Shown here: positions 53,674 to 63,496 of the stretch, in pieces
How positions within the stretch are numbered: position 1 is the stretch's first letter
How the letters are laid out: each line of letters opens with the position of its first letter
Assembly (NCBI GenBank): GCA_947492955.1
Contig: CANLOV010000004.1
Coordinates: 186,001-250,000, forward strand
Direction of reading: 5' to 3'
Length of the DNA stretch: 64,000 nucleotides
DNA from: an uncultured Cellulophaga sp.
GTDB lineage: Bacteria > Bacteroidota > Bacteroidia > Flavobacteriales > Flavobacteriaceae
Position numbers and translations under genes: made by a program
Notes under the pieces: model-generated
What the model saw: only the letters and a program-made list of their open reading frames with translations
What the model was told of the DNA's origin: nothing
Databases searched by the model: none

Positions 53674-55407
53674 TTGAAATCTAAAGATTTATTTTCTCAT
53701 TTATCCAATTTAGAAGCTCAACTAAGTAGTTTTTCATTTGAAGAATTAACAGCAAAAGAGGCATCTAAACTTAAAAAGTCATTTCAGTCTTTTAAAAACA
53801 GTTTAGATGAAAAAGTTCTAGAAAAATCAATACCAAATAACCAGAAAAAGGTAGTTAAGGTAAAGCAGACGAGCGAAGAAATGCTTATCGCCAATGTAAG
53901 TCACGAAATTAGAACACCGTTAAATGGTATTATTGGTTTTACAGATCTTTTGTTAGAAAGTAAGTTGTCAAAAAATCAATTAGAACACGTAAATGCTATT
54001 CAATCTGCCTCTTCTAATTTGTTAGATATCATTAATGAACTTTTAGAATATTCTAAACTTTCTAGTGGATTAGAGCATTTTGAGTTTACAGATTTTAATT
54101 TTTATAGTATTATAAGAGATGTTATGTTTTTATGTAACACACTTATTTTAGATAAAGATGTAAAGTTAGAAGTAGATATGGATACTAATATACCAGAGGT
54201 ATTAATTGGTGATCCATCTAAATTGTCTCAGATTTTATTAAATCTTATAGGAAATGCTATAAAGTTTGTAGAAAAAGGAGATATACATCTTAGAATAGCT
54301 CTTAAAGAAGAAAAAGAAGGAAATGTTTTATTGGAGTTTGATGTTGTAGATACAGGAATCGGAATCTCAGAAGAAAATTTAAAACATATATTCAAAACTT
54401 TTAATCAAGGAGAACAAAACACCTATATAAAATATGGTGGTTCTGGTTTAGGATTAAGTATTGTAAAGCAGATTGTAGAAACTTTAAAAGGAGAAATATC
54501 TGCCTCTAGTACTTTAGGCGTAGGCACTACATTTAAATTTATTTTGCCTTATAAAAAAGGAAGTAAAGCTAATCTTGTTAAAATAGAGAATCCTCCAAAA
54601 GACCTAAATCAAAAACTAGATGTAGTAAAAAACATGAATATTTTAATTTTTGAAGATAACCCTTTAAATCAAAGGCTTATAGAGCAAAGATTAAAAGTTT
54701 GGGGCTGTAAAACATACGTCTCTGAAAGTGGTGTACATGGTTTAAATATATTAGAAAATAATAAAATAGACCTTGTTTTAATGGATTTAAGAATGCCAGA
54801 TATGGATGGTTTTCAGGTAACCCAAAAAATCCGTAATAATAAAAATATTTACATAAGAAAAATTCCAATTATAGCATTAACAGCAGATTTTTCTATTAAA
54901 GATAAAGAACAATGCCAAAAATATGGTATAAATGACTATGTATTAAAGCCTTATAGTCCAGATGAATTATTGTTAAAACTTACAAAGAACAAAAAAGATA
55001 TGGAGATACATATAGTAGAATCAAAGAAAATAAATCCAGAAAATATGGTAGGTAGTCCTACCGATATTAACCTAGATGAAATCTTAGAAGAATGTTTAGG
55101 AGAAGTAGATTTATTACAAGAGTTAGTTGGTTTATATAAACAAAATGTATTAGAGTTTATAGGAAATATTAAAGTAGAGCTAAAAACCAAAAATTTTAAG
55201 GCGTTAGAATTTGCCTCTCATAAAATAAAACCAGGTTTAGCAATGATGAAAACTTTTAGTTTACACGCAATTGCAGAGGAAATGCATGGAGTATGTAAAA
55301 CCAATAAAGATTTAAAGTATATGGAATTTTTATACAACTGTTTTTTAGATGAGTACCCTGTTGTAGAAAAAGCTATTGATAATGAAGTTAAACGATTAAG
55401 GAATTAG
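53674..55407 (+). CDS. soluble hybrid histidine kinase with receiver and HPt domains
   Basis: 577 residues from a TTG at 53674; the next in-frame ATG would remove the N-terminus just before the H box. Residues 1-70 are a charged helical region with no PAS, GAF or membrane segment. HisKA follows with H77 in NVSHEIRTPLNG; HATPase has N194 in LIGNAIKFV, DTGIGIS and GGSGLGLSIVK; receiver at about 320-435 with D371 in MDLRMPDMDG and K425; HPt at about 465-577 with H516 in FASHKIKPG. The layout is a full phosphorelay (H-D-H) ending, most simply, at the response regulator encoded next. Confidence 0.85.
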   Translation: MKSKDLFSHLSNLEAQLSSFSFEELTAKEASKLKKSFQSFKNSLDEKVLEKSIPNNQKKVVKVKQTSEEMLIANVSHEIRTPLNGIIGFTDLLLESKLSKNQLEHVNAIQSASSNLLDIINELLEYSKLSSGLEHFEFTDFNFYSIIRDVMFLCNTLILDKDVKLEVDMDTNIPEVLIGDPSKLSQILLNLIGNAIKFVEKGDIHLRIALKEEKEGNVLLEFDVVDTGIGISEENLKHIFKTFNQGEQNTYIKYGGSGLGLSIVKQIVETLKGEISASSTLGVGTTFKFILPYKKGSKANLVKIENPPKDLNQKLDVVKNMNILIFEDNPLNQRLIEQRLKVWGCKTYVSESGVHGLNILENNKIDLVLMDLRMPDMDGFQVTQKIRNNKNIYIRKIPIIALTADFSIKDKEQCQKYGINDYVLKPYSPDELLLKLTKNKKDMEIHIVESKKINPENMVGSPTDINLDEILEECLGEVDLLQELVGLYKQNVLEFIGNIKVELKTKNFKALEFASHKIKPGLAMMKTFSLHAIAEEMHGVCKTNKDLKYMEFLYNCFLDEYPVVEKAIDNEVKRLRN

Positions 55408-55453
55408 TATAAAACAGACGATTAAAAGCCCAAATCCCCCAAATTCCCCTTAA

Positions 55454-55825
55454 ATGAATAACCTACAACTGTTACTAGCAGAGGATGATAACCTCTTAGC
55501 TTCACTTTTAAATTATCGTTTAAAAAAAGAAGGCTATAATGTTTCTATAGCCGCTAACGGAAAAGAAGTAAAAGAATACTTAAGCACTAATATTCCAGAT
55601 ATTATTGTTAGCGATATTATGATGCCTTATTTATCTGGCTTAGAATTAATAGATTTTGTTCGTAAAGATTTAAAATATAATACTCCAATAATTATAATTT
55701 CTTCTGCAGGAAATGAAGAAAATGTATTAAGTGCTTTTGAGTTAGGTGCTAATGATTTTATAGCAAAACCAGTAAATCCATCAGAATTAATAGTGCGTGT
55801 AGCACGAGAATTAAATAAAGTATAG
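55454..55825 (+). CDS. single-domain response regulator
   Basis: 123 residues: receiver domain only. D11-D12, D54 in IVSDIMMPYLSG, a serine in IIISSAGNEEN and K105 in DFIAKPVNP. No output domain, so it must act by protein contact. It follows the hybrid kinase by 46 bases and its TAG overlaps the GTG of the HEAT protein gene by one base, suggesting it receives the phosphate and passes the signal to that protein. Confidence 0.88.
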   Translation: MNNLQLLLAEDDNLLASLLNYRLKKEGYNVSIAANGKEVKEYLSTNIPDIIVSDIMMPYLSGLELIDFVRKDLKYNTPIIIISSAGNEENVLSAFELGANDFIAKPVNPSELIVRVARELNKV

Positions 55826-58350
55826 TGAAAATTATAAGTTTTACATACTATAATATAGCATTAATAAATGCGCCTAAAATCCACACAAATTTATTGTGGG
55901 ATTTAACCATACTATTTGCTGTAATTGGAGTTATATACTTTACCACAATTTTCTTTTTTAGAAATAAAATAGGGGCTAATTCTAAAAAAGTAGTGCAAAT
56001 AAAAAAAGAGCTAAGCCCAATGATTAGCGAATTTTTATTTTACGAAGGAGAAGAAGGAACAAAAGAAGAAAGAAGAACTTATGTTAACTTAAAAATAGAA
56101 GTAAGAGAGTTAATAAAAGACCAATTTCACAGGAAAATATTATCAGAAATTTTATTAGATCTACAGAAAGATGTTTCTGGTACTACCAAAAAAAGACTTT
56201 TTAAATTATATAAAGATTTAGGCTTACATCAAGATGCTTTTAATAAACTAAAGAGTTGGCGTTGGGAGGTAGTTTCAAAAGGAATTTTAGAACTAACAAA
56301 AATGCATGTAGACGAAGCTTATAGTTTTATTACTAAACATATAAACGATAGAAGAAGTGTAGTTCGTAAACAAGCAGAAATTGCAATAGTTACTTTAAGA
56401 AAAGAAGGTATTAACTATTTTTTAGATAATACACGAAACAAGGTGTCGCAATGGCAGCAGCTAAAATTATTAGATGTTATTAGAAATACTGAGGATTATA
56501 AGCCACCACGTTTTAAAGCTTGGTTAACATCTAAAAATAAGGACGTTGTGTTATTTTCTTTACGATTAATAAAACATTATAACCAAAGTGATGCTAGAAC
56601 TTCTATTGTTGAACTTGTAAAGCATAAAAACAAGCAAATAAAAGAAGAAGCAATAGATTGTATTAAAAAATTTAATATAACAGAAGCAATAGATGTTTTA
56701 AAAACAGTTTTTAGAAAAAACGATGTGCACATTAAGTTATTAATACTAGATGCAATTGGTAGTTTAGGCTCTGAGAATGATATTGAATTCCTTAAAAAAA
56801 TCCATAAAAAAGAATCCAATTTTAATATTAAAAGTAAAGCATTAGGTGTTATTAATACAATTATGCCAGATACTATATTACCTACAGAGGGCATAGAGGA
56901 GTTTGCAAATAAATTAGACGAATTAGAAAAAAATACTGTAACAGAAGATTATTGGAAACAGAAAGAAATTAATGTTGACAATAGCCTTATTAATGAAAAT
57001 GATATTAAGGTTGATGAATCTGAAGATGAGATTTTTAATAAAGAAGATGTAGATACATTAGAAGAAGTTAAAGATTTAATGATTGAGGATACGTTTGAAA
57101 CAGATGAAATTGTTGAAGATTTTATCCCAGAGCAAGTAGATCATACTAAAATAGATGTAACAGAAGAAGAGGCTTTAAATCAAATTTTAAATGATACAGA
57201 TATAGAAGTATTAGAACTAGAAGATGAAGTTTATGTCCCTGTTTTTAGTGACGATGATATAGAAGCAACAGCTTTCTTGCCCGTAGTTACAGCCTATGAT
57301 ACAATATCAGAAGAAATAGATGAAGTGTCTAATGATGTTATAGAAGAAAATGAATCTCTAGAACAAGAAGATAACATAGAAAATATAATACCGGAAGAAG
57401 ATTTCTTGCAGATAGATTTTATTTTAAAAGATCAGGAAGAAGATATCGAAAGTAATCCTATAAATGAAACTATTGATATAAAGAGTTATGAAAATATAAA
57501 TCATTATTCTTCATTTTTTGAGAAAGACGATTATAATAAAACATTATTATTAGATACTATTGAAGATGCTAAAGACGAGAAAGATATACCCTTATTAAAA
57601 GAGATTCTTGAGCAAGAAAGCAATAAACTAATACGTGGTAGAGCATGGGAGATATTAAAAGATATTTCTAACGAAGAAATAGAATATTACAGAGTTGATA
57701 CGCCTAATGAAGAAAACGTTGATTTACAAAATGCAGCAATGAATAGTATTTTTTATCAGCTTTTTCAAGTAAGCGATCACGAGTGTAAATTAATGTTATT
57801 AGATGAAATACTAGAAATAGGAGATGCTAAAGAAGTTGTTTTCTTAAAATCATTATTAGATGATAGTAATAAAGAAATAAGAATAAAAGCATCAACTATA
57901 ATTAAAGAAATACAAAAACGTAATAACAATTTAGAAGAAGAAGAGGTATCTGTAGAAGAAGATATTGATAGTATTTTAAATAAGGAATTAAAGCCATTAA
58001 AAGCGGTTAATTTAGATACTGAAGAAGACTTAAACTATGCTAAAGAAGTAGTTTTTGTTCCTAAAGAAGATGTAAAAGAAGAAGATGTTACATTTAATAT
58101 AAAAGATTCTAAAGATTTATTACCATTAGAGTTTTGTTTTGTATTAGACAGCTTAGATATTGAGTTGCCAAAGCCTTTTAGTGTTTTTGATATTGATTTT
58201 GAGCTAAACGAAAGAAAAGCAGAAAAAAAGGAAAACGAACAAGAAAATACCGAGGAAACACCGCAGCCAGAAGAAAGTAAAAAAGAACAATCTTTTATAG
58301 ATCAGATTATTTCTTTATCATCAAGAATTAGAGGTAAATCTAATGGATAG
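55825..58350 (+). CDS. membrane-anchored HEAT-repeat protein with acidic middle
   Basis: 841 residues, start GTG overlapping the previous stop. One membrane helix at about 24-45 (LTILFAVIGVIYFTTIFFF), so the large part is cytoplasmic. HEAT-like helical repeats at about 150-345 (RRSVVRKQAEIAIVTLRKEG, SKNKDVVLFSLRLIKHY) and again about 565-700 (NKEIRIKASTIIKEIQK). Between them, about 355-560, lies a strongly acidic, low-complexity stretch. It is probably a scaffold between the response regulator and the synthase that follows (8-base overlap). No catalytic motif seen. Confidence 0.7.
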   Translation: MKIISFTYYNIALINAPKIHTNLLWDLTILFAVIGVIYFTTIFFFRNKIGANSKKVVQIKKELSPMISEFLFYEGEEGTKEERRTYVNLKIEVRELIKDQFHRKILSEILLDLQKDVSGTTKKRLFKLYKDLGLHQDAFNKLKSWRWEVVSKGILELTKMHVDEAYSFITKHINDRRSVVRKQAEIAIVTLRKEGINYFLDNTRNKVSQWQQLKLLDVIRNTEDYKPPRFKAWLTSKNKDVVLFSLRLIKHYNQSDARTSIVELVKHKNKQIKEEAIDCIKKFNITEAIDVLKTVFRKNDVHIKLLILDAIGSLGSENDIEFLKKIHKKESNFNIKSKALGVINTIMPDTILPTEGIEEFANKLDELEKNTVTEDYWKQKEINVDNSLINENDIKVDESEDEIFNKEDVDTLEEVKDLMIEDTFETDEIVEDFIPEQVDHTKIDVTEEEALNQILNDTDIEVLELEDEVYVPVFSDDDIEATAFLPVVTAYDTISEEIDEVSNDVIEENESLEQEDNIENIIPEEDFLQIDFILKDQEEDIESNPINETIDIKSYENINHYSSFFEKDDYNKTLLLDTIEDAKDEKDIPLLKEILEQESNKLIRGRAWEILKDISNEEIEYYRVDTPNEENVDLQNAAMNSIFYQLFQVSDHECKLMLLDEILEIGDAKEVVFLKSLLDDSNKEIRIKASTIIKEIQKRNNNLEEEEVSVEEDIDSILNKELKPLKAVNLDTEEDLNYAKEVVFVPKEDVKEEDVTFNIKDSKDLLPLEFCFVLDSLDIELPKPFSVFDIDFELNERKAEKKENEQENTEETPQPEESKKEQSFIDQIISLSSRIRGKSNG

Positions 58351-59773
58351 TGGCTTCTTAAATATTTTTTTAGAATACATAAACATTACTTTTTTAGTGT
58401 TTACAATAGTACTGTTTTCTATGTTTACTATTATGGGGTATTTATCTACAAGAAACTCTATTCACTATAAAAATAAAAATAGTTTTGGCGATTTATCTAA
58501 GGTAATGGCATCTCCATTGGCACCTAGTATTACAATTATAGCACCAGCCTATAATGAAGGATTAACTATTGTAGAAAATATACGATCATTAATGTCTTTA
58601 CAATATGTAAACTACGAAGTAATGGTGGTTAACGATGGTAGTAAAGACGATACGCTTCAAAAAATGATTGATGCTTATGATCTTATAAAAATAGAGCAAG
58701 AAATAGACCCAAATTGGAAATCTAAACCTATTAGAGGTATTTATAAATCTAAACACAAAGCATTTTCTAAATTAACAGTTATAGATAAAGAAAATGGAGG
58801 TAAGTCAGATGCATTAAATACAGGCATGGCACTTTCTACTAATACTTATGTAGGCTGTATAGATGTAGATTGCTTATTATTACCAGAGGCCTTATTGCAT
58901 GTAGTAAAATCGTTTTATCAACGAACAGAGAAAAAAGTTATTGCGGTAGGCGGTGTGATACGTGTGGCAAATTCTTGTATAATAGATGGTGGTGAGTTAG
59001 AAGAAATACGTTTGCCTAAAAGTTGGTTAGCAAAATTTCAGCTATTAGAATATACGCGGTCTTTTATTTTAGGAAGAATGGCATGGGGCAGAATAGATAG
59101 TTTGTTAATCATATCTGGAGCATTTGGTTTTTTTGATAGAGAAATAGCAATGGCTGTTGGGGGTTACGATACTGGTACTGTTGGCGAAGACATGGAAATA
59201 GTGTTTAAAATGAGACGCTATATGCACGATAGAAAAGAGGCATATACTGTAGAATATATTCCAGATTCGTTATGTTGGACAGAGGTGCCAGAAGACCTAA
59301 AAATACTGTTGAACCAAAGAGATAGATGGGCTAGAGGTAATTTAGAAACATTGTTTAAGCATAAGGATATGTTTTTTAATTCAAAATATGGTCGCTTAGG
59401 ATTAGTAAGTTATCCATATTGGTTTTTTTATGAGTGGTTAGCTCCATTACTAGAGTTTTTTGGTTTTTTTACGATTATAATTTTTGGTTATTTAGGAATT
59501 TTAAATTGGAGTTTTTTTATTGCTATAACTGCAGCAGTATATATGTTCTCCATTATGTTTTCTTTTTATGCTATTCTTTGGGATGTATATTCTTATAATG
59601 AATATACAAAGACTAAAGACATATTAATATTAATGTTTTGTGCCATTATAGAACCTATAACTTTTCATCCGATAGTGGTGTATGCTGCTATTAGAGGTAA
59701 TTACAAGAAACTATTTAAAATAAAATCTGGATGGGGTTCACAAGTACGAAAAGGATTTGCAAAAGCATCTTAA
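58343..59773 (+). CDS. processive family 2 glycosyltransferase
   Basis: 476 residues. The catalytic motifs of PgaC/hyaluronan/cellulose-type synthases are present: D98 in VVNDGSKDD, D174-V-D176 in CIDVDCLL, E282-D283 in VGEDMEI, and Q325-R-D-R-W329. One membrane helix at about 15-33 and four or so after 360 form the translocation channel. It should polymerise a beta-linked glycan at the inner membrane and extrude it. PilZ domain absent, so regulation is likely through the neighbouring phosphorelay rather than direct c-di-GMP binding. Confidence 0.9.
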   Translation: MDSGFLNIFLEYINITFLVFTIVLFSMFTIMGYLSTRNSIHYKNKNSFGDLSKVMASPLAPSITIIAPAYNEGLTIVENIRSLMSLQYVNYEVMVVNDGSKDDTLQKMIDAYDLIKIEQEIDPNWKSKPIRGIYKSKHKAFSKLTVIDKENGGKSDALNTGMALSTNTYVGCIDVDCLLLPEALLHVVKSFYQRTEKKVIAVGGVIRVANSCIIDGGELEEIRLPKSWLAKFQLLEYTRSFILGRMAWGRIDSLLIISGAFGFFDREIAMAVGGYDTGTVGEDMEIVFKMRRYMHDRKEAYTVEYIPDSLCWTEVPEDLKILLNQRDRWARGNLETLFKHKDMFFNSKYGRLGLVSYPYWFFYEWLAPLLEFFGFFTIIIFGYLGILNWSFFIAITAAVYMFSIMFSFYAILWDVYSYNEYTKTKDILILMFCAIIEPITFHPIVVYAAIRGNYKKLFKIKSGWGSQVRKGFAKAS

Positions 59774-59782
59774 AATAAAGTA

Positions 59783-62134
59783 ATGAATACAAGTCAAAAA
59801 GATAGATATACCTTAAAGCACTATACAAGATTGATTATTTCTTTCTTTATAAGTTTAGTATTGCTTACTATTTATCAGTATACAACGCTTTATTATAAAG
59901 CGGTTGTAGATGTTATTTTGGGCTCTAGTTTTTTTCTAGCGGTATTGCATCAATTAGGATTTGCATCACTAGTCGGAATTATTTTTTCATTTTCATTTAA
60001 TTTCTGGGAAAAATTAAGGCCAACCTATGGTTTTAACCTTGTTTTTGTAATTCTAATTTTACTATTAATAATAGAGGCAATGCTTATTAGTTATTATTGT
60101 ACAGCGTTAGTTCCTTTAGGGTCAGATTTATTAGGTTATAGTTTTGCTGATATTAAATTAACTATAGCTAACTCTGGAGGAATCTCTATTTCAATGGTAC
60201 TTGGTCTTGTAGGTATAATTGGGGTATTCTTTGGTTTGTACAAAGTAACTTCTAAATATTACCATTACATAAGTAGTATGTATCCTTTTACAATTATTTT
60301 GTTTAGCATGTTTGTAATGACACTCTTTGTGGCAGGAAAACCAATAAACCAAAATAAAACACAATATTTAGTTACAAACATGTACCAAACATCTACAGAA
60401 GATGTTTCTTATAAAGCAGATGTAGAATACCCATTAATTAAAGCACAAAAGGTAGAAAATGTACTTGGTGAGTATTTTGAATTAAAGGAAAAAAAGCCAA
60501 ATGTTGTTTTTATAATGGTAGAGGGCTTAGGAAGAGATTTTGTTGGGGAAGGAGCAGAGTACGGCGGTTTTACTCCTTTTTTAGATGATTTGACAACAAA
60601 ATCGCTGTATTGGGAAAACTGTTTAAGTAATACAGGACGAACTTTTGGTGTATTACCATCATTAATGGGGTCCTTACCATTTGGAAAAAGTGGCTTTATG
60701 GAATTAGAAAAATATCCAAATAAACTTACACTGTATAGTATTTTAAAGAATAACGGTTATCACACATCCTTTTACCAAGGAACCAATAGTTCTTTTGATA
60801 ATGTAGATCGTTTTTTATTAAGCGAAAATGTAGATTTTGTTTTAGATAAATCTGGTTTTGGTAATAAATATAAATTGCAAGAAGAAGATGCGGCGGGCTC
60901 TTCTTGGGGTTATCCAGATAAAGAATTATTTAAAAAGAGTATGAGTTTGCCTAGAGCTGCAGAACAGCCTAGAATGGAGGTATATATGACTATTAGTACA
61001 CACGAACCTTTTTTGCCTCCAAAGCAAGATTTTTATGAAGACAAAGTAAAACAGTTACTTACTAAAAGTTCTCATGATAGTAGAGTTAAGAAAATAATTA
61101 AAAAGAATGATAATGTTTTTGCAACATTATTATATACAGATGATGCTTTAAAATATGTTTTTGAAGAATATAAAAAACAACCTAATTATGATAATACAAT
61201 ATTTATTGTTACCGGTGATCATAGATTAATACCAATACCGCAAAGAAATAACATAAGTCGTTTTCATGTGCCATTAATTATGTACAGTCCTATGCTTAAG
61301 ACTACAAGAAAGATGAGCGCTGTAAACTCACATTTTGATGTTACTCCAACTTTATTAGCATTATTAGAAAGTAAGTACGAGCTTAAAATGCCTAAGAAAG
61401 TAGCATGGATGGGTAATGCATTGGATATGAATAAAGAGTTTAGATGTACAAAAGATATTCCTTTAATGCGTAATAAGAACGAGTTAAAAGAGTTTATTAC
61501 AGGAGAAAAAGTATTCTCGGATGGTAATACTTATGAGATTGATGAGAATATGGATTTAGGTTCTTCATTTGGAGGTTCTAAAGGAGAAGCCAAGTTAAAA
61601 GCCTTTAAATCTATGAACGCTTATGTAACTACTAATGATAAAATTATACCAGATAGTTTAGCTATTTTTTCTGTTCAGAAAGAATTATTTACAGATACAG
61701 AAACCATATGGATTAATAGCGTATACAATGGTCAAGATTCGGATAAAGGTTACTTTATTGCTCGTGATTTAGCGTTTAACAAAAAATTTGATAAGGCATT
61801 ATTACTGTGTAAATATATTTTATCGAATGTTCCTAGCCATATAGATACTAAAATACTAACAGGTAGAGTTAATGTCTGGAAAGGTAATTATAAAATATCT
61901 ACAGAAATATTAAAAGAATGTATTAAAATGAATCCTAATTATATAGATTCTTACTCTGCATTGTTTGATGTTTATTTCTGGTCGGGAAAACATAGAGATG
62001 CCTTAGAATTAATAGAATTAGCAGAACAAAATAGTTCTAGTGTTAACGATATAGCCGATAAAATAGCAAGAGCTAGGAGAGAAGCTAAAAAAAGAGGAGT
62101 AACAATCCAAACCAACCATACCCATAACCATTAA
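59783..62134 (+). CDS. LtaS-like membrane phosphotransferase with C-terminal TPRs
   Basis: 783 residues. Five membrane helices up to about 185, then an alkaline-phosphatase-fold domain (about 235-560) with E247 (IMVEGLGRD), likely nucleophile T287 (NTGRTFG), H407 (STHEPF), D479-H480 (VTGDHR) and H495, matching the metal and nucleophile sites of LtaS-type phosphoglycerol and phosphoethanolamine transferases. Residues about 655-770 form TPR-like helices, not usual for LtaS. It faces the periplasm and probably decorates the glycan. Lies 9 bases after the GT2 gene. Confidence 0.85.
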   Translation: MNTSQKDRYTLKHYTRLIISFFISLVLLTIYQYTTLYYKAVVDVILGSSFFLAVLHQLGFASLVGIIFSFSFNFWEKLRPTYGFNLVFVILILLLIIEAMLISYYCTALVPLGSDLLGYSFADIKLTIANSGGISISMVLGLVGIIGVFFGLYKVTSKYYHYISSMYPFTIILFSMFVMTLFVAGKPINQNKTQYLVTNMYQTSTEDVSYKADVEYPLIKAQKVENVLGEYFELKEKKPNVVFIMVEGLGRDFVGEGAEYGGFTPFLDDLTTKSLYWENCLSNTGRTFGVLPSLMGSLPFGKSGFMELEKYPNKLTLYSILKNNGYHTSFYQGTNSSFDNVDRFLLSENVDFVLDKSGFGNKYKLQEEDAAGSSWGYPDKELFKKSMSLPRAAEQPRMEVYMTISTHEPFLPPKQDFYEDKVKQLLTKSSHDSRVKKIIKKNDNVFATLLYTDDALKYVFEEYKKQPNYDNTIFIVTGDHRLIPIPQRNNISRFHVPLIMYSPMLKTTRKMSAVNSHFDVTPTLLALLESKYELKMPKKVAWMGNALDMNKEFRCTKDIPLMRNKNELKEFITGEKVFSDGNTYEIDENMDLGSSFGGSKGEAKLKAFKSMNAYVTTNDKIIPDSLAIFSVQKELFTDTETIWINSVYNGQDSDKGYFIARDLAFNKKFDKALLLCKYILSNVPSHIDTKILTGRVNVWKGNYKISTEILKECIKMNPNYIDSYSALFDVYFWSGKHRDALELIELAEQNSSSVNDIADKIARARREAKKRGVTIQTNHTHNH

Positions 62135-62141
62135 TTAGATA

Positions 62142-63464
62142 ATGCATACCAAATACCTATATAGTATTTTATTTTTCGGATTTATCTGCTTTTACTGTAA
62201 TAGTCAAGATACATCCAATAATGTATCATACACCAAAGCATATAATTTAGCTTATGAAGGCAAGCATAGAGAAGCTAAAGATATCTTAGTACAAATTGTA
62301 GCCAAAAACCCAACAGATACAAAAGCACGTTCTTTATTAGCTAGTACGTATAGTTGGAGTAGACAATATAATAAGGCTAGAAATGAATTTAATAAGCTTA
62401 TTTCAAAAAATAAAAATAACAGAAGAGTATGGATCGCTGCAATAAAAAATGAGTTGTATGCAAAAGAAGATGCTATAGCATTAGGAATTGCAAACAAAGC
62501 CTTAATGTATGTGCAAAACGATAAAGAAATAGAAAGGTTAAAAGAGATTACTTTAAAAAGAATTACATCTAAAAAATATCCAAAATTAGGATGGTATAAT
62601 AAAGAAAGTAGCGTGCAATCTATAAAAGATTCAAAAAAAAAGTCTAAAGAAAAACCTTTAGAGAAAGAAAGTTTAGCTACTAAAACAATAGATACTTTAG
62701 ATGTTAAAACACCAACTTATAAAGACCCTCTTAATAATAGATTTTCTATTAGAAACTTAGTTACAGTTTTTAATGATCGGTACGACCCAATGTTTTATTC
62801 TAGTATATCTTATAAAAGGCAGACTTTGGCGGGGAGTATTATTCCTAGAATAAATTATAGTCATCGCTTGGGTAAAGATGGAGTGCAGTACGAATTAGAT
62901 TTTTACCCTAAGTTTTCTAAGCGCTTTTATGCGTATTTAAATTATGGTTTTTCTAATGCTTCTATATACCCTAACCATAAGTTTGCAGGAGATTTATATA
63001 CCAATTTACCAGGAGCATTTGAGTTTTCTGCTGGTGGACGCTATATAGGTTTTAAAACAAGAAATGTGGTCTCTATTACCAATTCTTTTGGCCATTATAG
63101 AGGGAACTATTATTTTTCTTTACGCTCGTATATTACACCTAGACCCAATAACTTAACTAGAGTATCTGGTAATCTTTTAGTACGTAAATACTTAAAGGAT
63201 GCAGACAATTACTGGGGAGTTAATTTTGGTATGGGAGTTTCTCCAGAGTTACGACAAATAATTTCTGGTGATGTTGTATTAGCAGAAACACAGTTGTTTA
63301 TAGAATCGCAACGTTTAAGCTTAGAATATCAATTTACAGGAAAAAAGAAAAAATCTAATATCTATAAAGCAAATATTGCGGTTAGGAGGCAAGAACAAAT
63401 TATAAACTCTAAAAACTTTTTATGGGCTGTATCTGCAGGAATAACTTATAATGTTAAGTTTTAG
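62142..63464 (+). CDS. TPR plus outer-membrane beta-barrel protein (YaiO-like)
   Basis: 440 residues with a signal peptide ending near CFYCNS. TPR repeats about 28-145 (KAYNLAYEGKHREAKDIL, ARSLLASTYSWSRQYNKAR), a basic linker (about 155-195), then a beta-barrel about 200-440 with alternating strands (SAGGRYIGFKTRNVVS, LEYQFTGKKKKSNIYKANIAV). It resembles a small PgaA, which combines periplasmic TPR and a porin to export polysaccharide. It lies 7 bases after the LtaS-like gene and closes the cluster. YaiO assignment is from recognition. Confidence 0.75.
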   Translation: MHTKYLYSILFFGFICFYCNSQDTSNNVSYTKAYNLAYEGKHREAKDILVQIVAKNPTDTKARSLLASTYSWSRQYNKARNEFNKLISKNKNNRRVWIAAIKNELYAKEDAIALGIANKALMYVQNDKEIERLKEITLKRITSKKYPKLGWYNKESSVQSIKDSKKKSKEKPLEKESLATKTIDTLDVKTPTYKDPLNNRFSIRNLVTVFNDRYDPMFYSSISYKRQTLAGSIIPRINYSHRLGKDGVQYELDFYPKFSKRFYAYLNYGFSNASIYPNHKFAGDLYTNLPGAFEFSAGGRYIGFKTRNVVSITNSFGHYRGNYYFSLRSYITPRPNNLTRVSGNLLVRKYLKDADNYWGVNFGMGVSPELRQIISGDVVLAETQLFIESQRLSLEYQFTGKKKKSNIYKANIAVRRQEQIINSKNFLWAVSAGITYNVKF

Positions 63465-63496
63465 ACTCTTGGTTGTTAATTTAGAAAAATTAACTT

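Noticed and set aside
56890-57510. Acidic tract as a tandem DNA repeat
   Set aside because: It is rich in GAA/GAT codons, but no regular period was visible; it is compositional, not a repeat.
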